Assembly: GCF_001507435.1 (NCBI RefSeq)
Contig: NZ_LMWH01000254.1
Span: 124,001-188,000, forward strand
From: Streptomyces sp. NRRL F-5122
GTDB taxonomy: Bacteria > Actinomycetota > Actinomycetes > Streptomycetales > Streptomycetaceae
Direction: 5' to 3'
Length of the DNA stretch: 64,000 nt
The notes beneath the pieces were generated by a model, which did not search any database, was not told where the DNA came from, and was given only the letters and a program-made list of their open reading frames with translations. Both the position numbers and the translations under genes were made by a program. This document shows positions 51,240 to 58,559 of this stretch, piece by piece; positions within the stretch are counted from its first letter, which is position 1, and every line of letters starts with the position of its first letter.

Positions 51240-52815
51240 CGCGGCCCATGGCGTCGGCCCAGCGTCTGCGCGGGACCGCCTCCCGGCGCCCCGGTTCGGG
51301 GGCTCCGGGGCCCTGGTGCGTCTTTTCGTGCCGCAGCAGGGTCAGGTGCGCGGCGGTGAGCGCCAGCAGGATGCCGATGTTCACCAGCGCCGCCACATGC
51401 AGTCCGTCCGTGAACGCCGTCCGGGCCTGCGCGAGGAGGTCGCCGCCGAGCCGTTCGGGCAGCCGGGCGGCGACCTCGGTGGCACCGCCGAGGGTCGCGC
51501 GGGCGGCCCCGGCCGCGTCCGGCCCGACACCGTCCGGCAGGGCGTCGCCGCTCAGCTTCGCCCGGTACACGACGGCGGCGACGGACCCGGCGACGGCCAC
51601 GCCCAAGGCCTCGCCCAGGTTCGCACCGGTCTCCCCGATGCCCGAGGCGTTTCCGGCGCGTTCGGGTGGAGCGCTGCTGATGATGACGTCGTTGGTGAGC
51701 GCGAGCGCCGCCTGCACCCCGAACGACATGACGGCGAACCCGATGACGACGAGTCCCGGCCCGGACGTCGTGTCCGCCCGGGTGAGCAGCGCCAGCCCCG
51801 GCACGGCCAGCAGGAATCCGCCCGCCATGACCCGTCCCGGACTCGTGCGTGCCGCCACGAAGGGTGCGAGGAGCGCGCTCACCACGCCCGCCAGCACCGC
51901 GGGCAGCGTCCACAGCCCGGTCACCAGCGGGGACAGCCCCAGCACCAACTGGAGGTACTGCAGGAGCAGGAACTGGATCCCGGTCACCGCGAAGAGCCCC
52001 AGGGTCAGCCCGCCCAGCGAGACCCCGAAGGCCGGCCGGGTGAACAGTCTGAGGTCGAGCATGGGATCGGGGAGTCTCAACTGTCTGCGCACGAAGACGG
52101 CGCCGAGGCCGAGCCCCAGCGCGAGGCCGATCAGCGGCACCGTGCCGACACCGTGCTGGGCGATCTGCTTGAAGCCGTAGACCACCGGCAGCACCGTGGC
52201 GATGGACAGGGCGACGCTGGCCGGATCCAGGCGGCCGGCCGCCGGATCGCGGTACTCGGGCAGCAGCAGCGGACCGGCGATGAGCAGGACCACCCCGACC
52301 GGCACGCCCATCAGGAACACCGAGCCGTACCAGAAGTGCTCCAGGAACAGTCCGCCGACCAGCGGGCCGATCATCCCGCCGATGCTGAAATTGGTCATCC
52401 ACACCGCGACCGCCACCCGCCGCTGTCCGGGGTCGCGGAACATGTTGCTGATCAGGGAGAGGGTCGAGGGCATCAGCGTGGCCCCGGCGACCCCCAGCAG
52501 GGCGCGCGAGGCGATGAGCATCGCCACGCCGGACGAACAGGCGGCGAGCACGGAGGCTGCGGCGAACGCGGCGGCACCGATCAGCAGCAGCCGGCGGCGC
52601 CCGATCCGGTCACCGAGTGTGCCCATCGTGGCGAGGAAGCCGGCGACCATGAAGCCGTAGATGTCGACGATCCACAGCAGTTGGGTGCCGCTCGGATGCA
52701 GTCGCTCGCTGATGTGGGGGGCGGCCAGGTGCAGCACGGTCATGTCGAGGCCGATGAGCATGGTCGGCAGCGCGAGGACCGCCAGTCCGGTCCACTCCCG
52801 GCGCCCGGCCCGCAT
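51124..52815 (-). CDS. MFS efflux transporter (14-TM EmrB/QacA type)
   Basis: A 563-residue exporter with about 14 helices. Helix 1 carries LPTMLIGLDMTVLHLAAPHIS; motif A is MGTLGDRIGRRRLLLIG; motif C region is TNFSIGGMIGPLVGGLFLEHFWYGSVFLMGVPVG. The last 60 residues are an Arg/Pro/Ser-rich tail not expected in the family. That tail's coding sequence runs 116 bases into the convergent ABC permease gene, so either the overlap is real or a frameshift has lost the proper stop. It starts 38 bases after the Nudix gene and may export a product made with it. Confidence 0.88.
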   Translation of the reverse strand: MRAGRREWTGLAVLALPTMLIGLDMTVLHLAAPHISERLHPSGTQLLWIVDIYGFMVAGFLATMGTLGDRIGRRRLLLIGAAAFAAASVLAACSSGVAMLIASRALLGVAGATLMPSTLSLISNMFRDPGQRRVAVAVWMTNFSIGGMIGPLVGGLFLEHFWYGSVFLMGVPVGVVLLIAGPLLLPEYRDPAAGRLDPASVALSIATVLPVVYGFKQIAQHGVGTVPLIGLALGLGLGAVFVRRQLRLPDPMLDLRLFTRPAFGVSLGGLTLGLFAVTGIQFLLLQYLQLVLGLSPLVTGLWTLPAVLAGVVSALLAPFVAARTSPGRVMAGGFLLAVPGLALLTRADTTSGPGLVVIGFAVMSFGVQAALALTNDVIISSAPPERAGNASGIGETGANLGEALGVAVAGSVAAVVYRAKLSGDALPDGVGPDAAGAARATLGGATEVAARLPERLGGDLLAQARTAFTDGLHVAALVNIGILLALTAAHLTLLRHEKTHQGPGAPEPGRREAVPRRRWADAMGRVTRRGGQRRPPRRRPPRAPTHRTRSSRPSPSSDSGESA

Positions 52816-52853
52816 CGGGACGCCCGCGCCGCCGTGTGGTCGCACCACCGGGG

Positions 52854-53483
52854 TCAACCTGCCGCACAGGAGGAGACCAGTGCGTCCCGGCAGTCCTCGA
52901 GCAGGCGGCGTACCGCGTACGTGACCGGACGCTCCAGTGCCTCGGCGGGTGTCAGCCATTCGGCCGAGCTGCCCTCCGGGCCGAGGTCCACCACGAGGTC
53001 CGTGTCCACCTCGGCGACCGTCCGGTAGACGTGCCACAGATGCGCGTCGGCCCCGCGGCGGCAGCCGTCACCGGGTACCCGGATCCTGGCCAGGTGTTCG
53101 AGCGGCCTACCGGCGATGCCGGTCTCTTCCCGCAGTTCGCGCTCCGCCGCGTCGTCGGGCTGCTCGTCACACTCGACGTGCCCGGCGGGAATCGTCAGGC
53201 CGAACGGGAAGGCCGTACGGTCGAAGAGGAGGACCCGGCCACGGACGTCCCGGACGAACACGCCCGCCGTCTCGTGCCAGTACTCGCCCTCGGCATCGGT
53301 CCACCAGCGGACCTCGGGATCCAGCACCAGCGCCCGGTCGGCGACATGGCCGCAGGACCGGCATGCGCAGTGCCGTCGCCCCGCGACGGCACGCCACTGC
53401 ACCGACTCGCCGTGGCACCGCAGGCAGTAGTGGTGCACGGCGCCGTCGTTCAGCGCCTGCGGTGGAACGAAGTCCAGCTTCAT
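52854..53483 (-). CDS. Nudix hydrolase with N-terminal zinc ribbon
   Basis: A 209-residue pyrophosphohydrolase. The zinc ribbon has C20-x2-C23 and C41-x2-C44 (CLRCHG, CRSCG), as in NADH-pyrophosphatase-like proteins. The Nudix box GX5EX7REUXEEXGU is complete from G101 to residue 123 (GHVECDEQPDDAAERELREE then TGI). The next gene upstream is a GTP cyclohydrolase I. The family includes dihydroneopterin triphosphate pyrophosphatases, so that would be a fitting substrate, but this is inference. Confidence 0.9.
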   Translation of the reverse strand: MKLDFVPPQALNDGAVHHYCLRCHGESVQWRAVAGRRHCACRSCGHVADRALVLDPEVRWWTDAEGEYWHETAGVFVRDVRGRVLLFDRTAFPFGLTIPAGHVECDEQPDDAAERELREETGIAGRPLEHLARIRVPGDGCRRGADAHLWHVYRTVAEVDTDLVVDLGPEGSSAEWLTPAEALERPVTYAVRRLLEDCRDALVSSCAAG

Positions 53484-53621
53484 GGCTCACTCCCGGAACT
53501 ACGGATCTCACGGTCTCGGGCGCCCGTCACGGGGCCGGGCTGCCGGACGGCACGGCCCCGCGCGGTGGGCCCATCCAGGTGCCCACCGCGCGAAACCCGG
53601 TGCGCCGGAGCCGGCGGACCG

Positions 53622-54158
53622 TCAGGCCTCCAGGCCGAACCGGGAGAACAGCTCCTTGTCGCCGGCGACATAGGAGGTGTCGGTGATCACCGTCTGGTCG
53701 GAGGGGCCCCGGCTGCACATGCACATGTGCCGTCCGGTCGAGACCACCCGCGCCGCGCGCGCACCGCCCGAGTTCATGATCTCCTCGGCGATGTCCTTCA
53801 CGAGGTGCTCCTGGATCTGGAACCTGCGGCTGAACGCCTGTACCAGCCGCGGGAACTTGCCCAGACCGAGGATCCGGTCGCCGGGCACGTACGAGACCGC
53901 CACCTTCCCGTAGAAGGGCAGGAAGTGGTGCGCGCAGATCGAGTAGTAATTGATGTCGTGGACGCGGACCACTCCCGCATGCTCACCCTGGATCTCGACC
54001 GTGGTCTTGAGGATCGTCGATGTGTCGATCTCGTAGCCGCTCAGCAGCTGGCGGTAGGCGCGGACGATACGGGGTTCGCACTCGGGTTCCCGGTACCAGT
54101 CGAGTGCGCGCTTGTCGGTAGTGACGTTCTCTTCGAGCCACTCGGCGATGCTGCTCAC
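53622..54158 (-). CDS. folE: GTP cyclohydrolase I (short form)
   Basis: Converts GTP to 7,8-dihydroneopterin triphosphate, the entry to folate, pterins and 7-deazapurines. At 178 residues it lacks most of the N-terminal helix of the 200-residue folate enzyme. Catalytic zinc ligands are present: C75 and H78 (SICAHHFLPFYGKVAVSYVPG) and C146 (TGRHMCMCSRGPSD). The GTG start has a perfect AGGAGGT ribosome site. It is separate from any folate gene cluster, so it is probably a second, specialised copy working with the Nudix and MFS genes downstream. Confidence 0.9.
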   Translation of the reverse strand: MSSIAEWLEENVTTDKRALDWYREPECEPRIVRAYRQLLSGYEIDTSTILKTTVEIQGEHAGVVRVHDINYYSICAHHFLPFYGKVAVSYVPGDRILGLGKFPRLVQAFSRRFQIQEHLVKDIAEEIMNSGGARAARVVSTGRHMCMCSRGPSDQTVITDTSYVAGDKELFSRFGLEA

Positions 54159-54203
54159 GAGACACCTCCTGACGGACGGATTTGCGCGTTTGCTGCTGCT
54201 GAT

Positions 54204-54425
54204 TCAGGTATGCCTCTGGCTGGTTCCGCACAAGTGGATCTCCGAGGAATCTCCATCCTCGTATTCGAGCCGGATGCTCATGGGGCCACCCCCTGGGTAT
54301 CCGTTCCACCGGTACCCCAAGTGAGTACACATGTGCTTTGAGCAGCAGCTTTGCGTTGACGGTGTCATGCTGCCCGCGGGCAGCATGGTGCGCAACTCAT
54401 CGGAGATGTACGGGTGACCCGTCAC
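54204..54425 (-). CDS. Doubtful small Cys-containing open frame before folE
   Basis: A 73-codon frame from GTG, ending 45 bases before the folE start. The product begins MTGHPYISDELRTMLPAG and has four Cys (SCCSKHMCTHLG, IHLCGT). GC at third positions is lower than in the neighbours. The start has only a weak GAGAGA site, and a 22-base perfect palindrome lies inside the frame. It could be a short leader peptide or a precursor peptide; it could equally be non-coding promoter DNA. Together with the surrounding bases it fills the 54159-54624 gap. Confidence 0.3.
   Translation of the reverse strand: MTGHPYISDELRTMLPAGSMTPSTQSCCSKHMCTHLGYRWNGYPGGGPMSIRLEYEDGDSSEIHLCGTSQRHT
54366..54387. promoter_or_regulatory. 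22-bp perfect palindrome upstream of folE
   Basis: CATGCTGCCCG joined directly to its exact reverse complement, 208 bases upstream of folE. A second dyad, ACGGGT-G-ACCCGT, lies at 54410-54422. Both look like operators for the folE group; the protein is unknown. Confidence 0.55.
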
Positions 54426-54624
54426 TCTCTCGGGCGTTTCTCGCTTCCGATGGGGGCTACTTCACCCTAAAGATCTGGAAAGAAAGCGAAGGCGAGAAGA
54501 GAAGGAAGAGAACGGCACCGTGATGCCGGCCTCGGCGTCGCACGGCGCGGCGCACGTCACCGGACGGCTCCCGAGGACCGCCCGCGACGTGCGACGTACC
54601 GTGCGATGCGCCGGGCCGCGCCGG

Positions 54625-55650
54625 TCAGCCGGACGTCACGGTCGGCTGCGGCTCGGGCTCCGGGTCCGCGGGCTCCGTGGCCTCCCAGAGGACGGTGAAG
54701 CGGTTGATGCGCTCCGCGACGTGCTCACGGGTCATCTTCAGCGTCGTCTTGGCGGGCATGACCTCGACGTCCGGTTCGGTCTCGTAGGACAGCTCCCCGT
54801 CGAAGACGATGAAGTCGTTGAGCGGGGTCACCTGCGCGGGCGGCGGAAGCAGTGCGCGCACCGCGATACGGGCGTCGATGCCGAACTCGCGATGGCGCTC
54901 GCACAATTGCTCGAGGCTGGGGGTGCGGTCCTCGGGCCTGCTGACCAGGAACAGCCGCCGTACCACCACACCGCGCTGCTTGATCGCCCTCTCCTGCGCC
55001 TTCAGATACCGGTTCGCGGGCTCGCTGAACCAGAAGTCGCGGTCCACCGAGGTGCTGGTGGCGTACACCGTCTTCTTGGCGCAGGTGGTGAGGTCGATCA
55101 GCCAGTCGTGGTTCTCACCCGGGCAGTCGGCGCTGCCGTTGCTGAGGCTCTCCATCAGCGAGGCGAGCCGACCGATCTCCTCCTGGGCGAAGGTCTTGAC
55201 CAGTTCCGAACCGTGCTCGCCCACCTGCGTGTACTTCCGGGCCAGCCGGGTCACGCCGTCCGAGCGCAGCACCGATCGGTCCACCTGGCTGAACAGCTCC
55301 GTCGCGTCGTTGATCTTGGAGAAGCTCTCGTCGACCGCCCTGCGCATCTGCTCGTGATGGCTGGCCAGACTGTCGCGCATCTCCCGGATGCGCTTCTTCT
55401 GACTCCCCTCCATGGCCTCGAGCCGCTGCTCGAACTCCACCAGATACTGGATGATCAGTGCCGCGCCGCCGAGGACGACGGACACGGTCAACTGCCACAC
55501 CTGGTTCTTGTCCTGGTCCAGCACGTTGGTCAGCACATAGGTGCCGGCCGCCACCACGACCGTGAGCAGCGTCTTGCGGAGCAGCTTGGATATGCGCTGC
55601 TCCTCCCGCTGCGGCACGGCCCCGGCGTCCCCTGTCGATGCTCCGCTCAT
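54625..55650 (-). CDS. Membrane-anchored protein with PLD-like C-terminal domain
   Basis: 341 residues. Two membrane helices near the N-terminus (LLTVVVAAGTYVLTNVL and VWQLTVSVVLGGAALIIQYLV) are followed by a long coiled coil (about 65-160, EFEQRLEAMEGSQKKRIREMRDSLASHHEQMRR on). The C-terminal domain of about 150 residues has the shape of a phospholipase-D-type unit (TVYATSTSVDRDFWFSEPANRYLKAQERAIKQRGVVVRRLFLV, then PLNDFIVFDGELSYETEPD) but has no HxKx4D motif. It is the last gene of the six-gene operon, 38 bases after the previous stop, with a good GGGGGAGG site. It may be a membrane sensor or effector. Confidence 0.8.
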   Translation of the reverse strand: MSGASTGDAGAVPQREEQRISKLLRKTLLTVVVAAGTYVLTNVLDQDKNQVWQLTVSVVLGGAALIIQYLVEFEQRLEAMEGSQKKRIREMRDSLASHHEQMRRAVDESFSKINDATELFSQVDRSVLRSDGVTRLARKYTQVGEHGSELVKTFAQEEIGRLASLMESLSNGSADCPGENHDWLIDLTTCAKKTVYATSTSVDRDFWFSEPANRYLKAQERAIKQRGVVVRRLFLVSRPEDRTPSLEQLCERHREFGIDARIAVRALLPPPAQVTPLNDFIVFDGELSYETEPDVEVMPAKTTLKMTREHVAERINRFTVLWEATEPADPEPEPQPTVTSG

Positions 55651-55688
55651 TTCGGCCTCCCCCGTCGGTGTCTCGTTCGTGCAGCAGC

Positions 55689-56657
55689 TCAGCGCGTGCT
55701 CAGCGCCTCGTGCAGCAGCGGTATGGCCTGGACGGCCAGTTGGTCGCGGATGCGCTGGACCAGGGTCTGCCACTGGCGAGTGAACCCCGGCTCCCGTTCC
55801 AGCACGTCCCACAATCGGCCCAGCGTCCGTTCCACGTGCGCTTGCGGCATCCACAGATGCAGCAGGTGGTCCACGGCCGGGCGCAGCGCCAGGACGGCCG
55901 ACGGGCCGTCCACCGCACCCAGCCGGCTGTTGTCCAGCATGTGCACGAGGGTCGTCAGCAACCAGTCGTGCAGCGCCAGGTCCTCGCACAGTCCCACGGC
56001 CGCGGTGGCCGGTGTCTCCTCCGGCAGGCTCAACTCCACGGTCCGCAGCCCGTCCTCGGCCAGGGTGAAGCGCTCCAGTGACGCCCCTTCGCCCGCCGGG
56101 GCCCGCCGCGCGACCCAGCGCAGATGGGTCCGCCGGGACTTGAAGGGCGCCTTGTGATCGAGTAGCGGATGCCGCAGCAACTGGGCGAGCAGCCCCTCGG
56201 CGATCATCCCGAGGTCCAGTTCACCGCGGGAGCTTCCGCGCAGGACGCCTTGCGCGGTTGCCTGCTCGGGAAGCTTCCCGAAGGGTTCGACCAGCCCGGG
56301 ACGTACCAGATAGTGGCCCCAGGGCCGGCGTGTGTCCGGGCCGGCGGACGGGACACTGAACCAGGCGCTGGCCTGCAGGACACGGCCCTCGGTGAGCGCG
56401 GCGCGGGAGGCCACCGTGCCGACGGCGCGCACCTTGGCGCCGTTTGCGGTGGGCAGCCTGCAGTCCACCCCGGTGAGTAGCTCCGGCGAGAGCGCGTAGA
56501 GGTTCGGCCGCTCGGAGACGCTGACCTGTTCGTCCGCGCGCAACCTCAGCAACTGGGCGGCGGCCCGGCCGTCCAGCGCCTGGAAGGACGGAAGCAGACA
56601 GGTGCGCGTCTCGCCGCAGACGAGGACCGCGGGCGCCGTCCGCCCGGTGGCCGCCAT
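55689..56657 (-). CDS. SCO2521-family protein
   Basis: 322 residues, cytoplasmic, no recognisable domain. Starts MAATGRTAPAVLVCGETRTCLLPSF. Other distinctive parts are PWGHYLVRPGLVEPFGKLPEQ, DLALHDWLLTTLVHMLDNSRLG and AVDHLLHLWMPQAHVERTLGRLWDVLE. I match it to the family named after SCO2521, conserved in actinobacteria with unknown function; the match is from memory. Its start is one base after the previous gene's stop (TGAGATG). Confidence 0.75.
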   Translation of the reverse strand: MAATGRTAPAVLVCGETRTCLLPSFQALDGRAAAQLLRLRADEQVSVSERPNLYALSPELLTGVDCRLPTANGAKVRAVGTVASRAALTEGRVLQASAWFSVPSAGPDTRRPWGHYLVRPGLVEPFGKLPEQATAQGVLRGSSRGELDLGMIAEGLLAQLLRHPLLDHKAPFKSRRTHLRWVARRAPAGEGASLERFTLAEDGLRTVELSLPEETPATAAVGLCEDLALHDWLLTTLVHMLDNSRLGAVDGPSAVLALRPAVDHLLHLWMPQAHVERTLGRLWDVLEREPGFTRQWQTLVQRIRDQLAVQAIPLLHEALSTR

Positions 56658-56658
56658 C

Positions 56659-57642
56659 TCACGTCTCCCCGTGCAGGACGGCGTCGGTGGGCTCTTCGTA
56701 GAAGACGTACGTGGCGCGCTGCGCGACCGCGGCCGGCACCGCGGCCCCCTCACGGGCGGAACGCTCCGCGACCTGCCGCAGAGCGCCGGAGTCGACGTCG
56801 ACCTGGTCGAGGATGAGCCGCACGGCGTCCTCGACGGCCAAGAAGCGGTTCGGCATCAGTGTGCAGGTGCGGTACGCGCTGAAGGGCGCCGCGGAGGCGT
56901 TGAGCTGGAGCAGCGGCGGCAGCAGATCCCAGTCGTGGGGGAAGTCGCCGCCGTTCCAGGGGCGCGGGGCCAGCACCGGCGCGCCGAGGTGGCGCAGCAG
57001 GCCGAGGCGGGCCAGCTGCCAGACGGCGGCGAGGAAGGGACAGGACCACAGGCGCTGCCCGTCCTTCTCCGACCACAGCTCGACGTCCATAAACACCGAG
57101 TGGTTGCGGGCCGCGGTCTCCTGCGGCGGCTGCCAGCCGGTGACCTCGCCCATGGCACTGCGCGACGTCGGGGTCCGCTGGCCGTTGGGGAGCCAGCCGG
57201 TCTCGCTGACCGGCGGGCGGGAGCCGTAGCTGCCCGGCGGCGGCGATTCGACAAGGCGATGCATCACGGATTCGGCCGGCTCGATCTTGTCGGCCACCGC
57301 GCAGCCGGACTCGCGGGCGAGGTAGTCGATGACCAGGCCCGCCCGCTCGGCCTCCGCCAGCACCACCGGGACGAGTTCGGCGGGGGTGGAGAAGCGTGTG
57401 AAGTAGTCGTCGATGAGAAAGCACGTGCTGATGCGGGGCCGCCTGCCGCCGGTACGGCGTGCGGCGGCGGCGCGGGCCGCGTCCACCCAGATCCGCACCT
57501 CGGCGAAGTGCTCGCGCAGCCGCTCGGGGCCGGCTTCGAAGTCCTCCATGTAGAGGTGGCCGAGCTCCAGCGAGAGATGGGAGAGCGGTACGGACTGCGT
57601 TCGGGGCTGCGCGGTCGTCTCCTGGAACACGGCTTCCGTCAC
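56659..57642 (-). CDS. SCO2522-family protein
   Basis: 327 residues, cytoplasmic. Distinctive blocks are QSVPLSHLSLELGHLYMEDFEAG, STCFLIDDYFTRFSTPAELVP, WSCPFLAAVWQLARLGLLRHLGAP and RTCTLMPNRFLAVEDAVRLIL. The acidic IDDYF near residue 75 recalls active sites, but I recognise no fold. Family named after SCO2522. GTG start overlaps the stop of the P-loop gene by four bases (GTGA), showing coupled translation. Confidence 0.75.
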   Translation of the reverse strand: MTEAVFQETTAQPRTQSVPLSHLSLELGHLYMEDFEAGPERLREHFAEVRIWVDAARAAAARRTGGRRPRISTCFLIDDYFTRFSTPAELVPVVLAEAERAGLVIDYLARESGCAVADKIEPAESVMHRLVESPPPGSYGSRPPVSETGWLPNGQRTPTSRSAMGEVTGWQPPQETAARNHSVFMDVELWSEKDGQRLWSCPFLAAVWQLARLGLLRHLGAPVLAPRPWNGGDFPHDWDLLPPLLQLNASAAPFSAYRTCTLMPNRFLAVEDAVRLILDQVDVDSGALRQVAERSAREGAAVPAAVAQRATYVFYEEPTDAVLHGET

Positions 57643-58556
57643 GCCTGCTCCCAGTACTTGTCGTCGGTCAGCCGGCCTGCCAGGTCGCTGAGCGCGTCCC
57701 AGGTCTCCCTGGTGGCGATCTGGCTGTCGAGTACGTCCTCGTCGGTGATGAGCTGTTCGCGCCACTGCAGTACGGGCTCAAGGGGCACGGAGCCGAGAAC
57801 CTGGGTGTAGCCGATGCCCAGGGCCGAGGACATCTGTTTGAGGTCGCGGTCACACTCGCGCATCCACGCCGACTGGGTGGCCGAGACCTGTGACCACAGC
57901 GGCGACTCGGGATCGGGCACGGCGGCCCGAACGAAGCGGATGACGCTGCGCAGCGCATCCTCGTCGTGGCCGCGGGCCACACCGCCGGCGACGATGCCAC
58001 GCTTGCCGAAGACCAGGCTCGCCGCGGCCGCCACATGCTGCCGGGTCCAGCGGTGGAAGACGAGCCAGCGGAAGTCCACACCGCGCATCTCGCGCTTCGA
58101 GGTGGCCTCCAGCACCATGTCGACGGCGTAGCTGCGGCCGGCGCTGAGGTCGACGACGATCAGGTCGAACTCGCCGTTGAGCCGGAGCAGGAGGTCGACG
58201 CACCGGCGCAGGTTCTCCTCGCCGGTGGCGAACTCGCCACCGGAGAGGTCACCGGGCATCAGTACCAGACGGCCGGAGCCGGGAGGCCGGTTGCGCAGCA
58301 CCCGGTGCTCGGTGTCCGACCAGACGTCGATACGGAGGGGCTCGCCCACCTCGCCGATCAGATACGAGTGCAGACCCCGGTCCTCGGCGGCTTGGCGCGC
58401 GTCGGGGACGTCGAAGACGGCCGCCGCGGTGGGCGATCCGAAGTCGAAGTCGAGGTAGCACACGTCGTCACCGGCCAGCGCCCGATGGTAGGCGAGGTTG
58501 GCGCTGGTGACGGAGCGGCCCGTGCCTCCCTTGTCGGAGGCCGCGAAGACGATCAA
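57639..58556 (-). CDS. SCO2523-family variant P-loop protein
   Basis: 305 residues of ParA/MinD-like fold. The N-terminal P-loop reads KGGTGRSV (K9 to V16): the signature Lys of deviant Walker A is kept, but the phosphate-binding Lys is Arg14. The following ANLAYHRALAGDDVCYLDFDFGSP is the switch I region. FDLIVVDLSAGRSYAVD is the Walker B-like part. Starts at TTG, since a stop codon lies two codons upstream in frame. Matches the family named SCO2523 variant P-loop. It could bind nucleotide without hydrolysing it well. Confidence 0.82.
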   Translation of the reverse strand: MIVFAASDKGGTGRSVTSANLAYHRALAGDDVCYLDFDFGSPTAAAVFDVPDARQAAEDRGLHSYLIGEVGEPLRIDVWSDTEHRVLRNRPPGSGRLVLMPGDLSGGEFATGEENLRRCVDLLLRLNGEFDLIVVDLSAGRSYAVDMVLEATSKREMRGVDFRWLVFHRWTRQHVAAAASLVFGKRGIVAGGVARGHDEDALRSVIRFVRAAVPDPESPLWSQVSATQSAWMRECDRDLKQMSSALGIGYTQVLGSVPLEPVLQWREQLITDEDVLDSQIATRETWDALSDLAGRLTDDKYWEQA

Positions 58557-58559
58557 CTG

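Noticed and set aside
54338..54523. 61-codon plus-strand frame antisense to the folE leader
   Set aside because: No ribosome site and no meaningful product; it crosses the palindromes.
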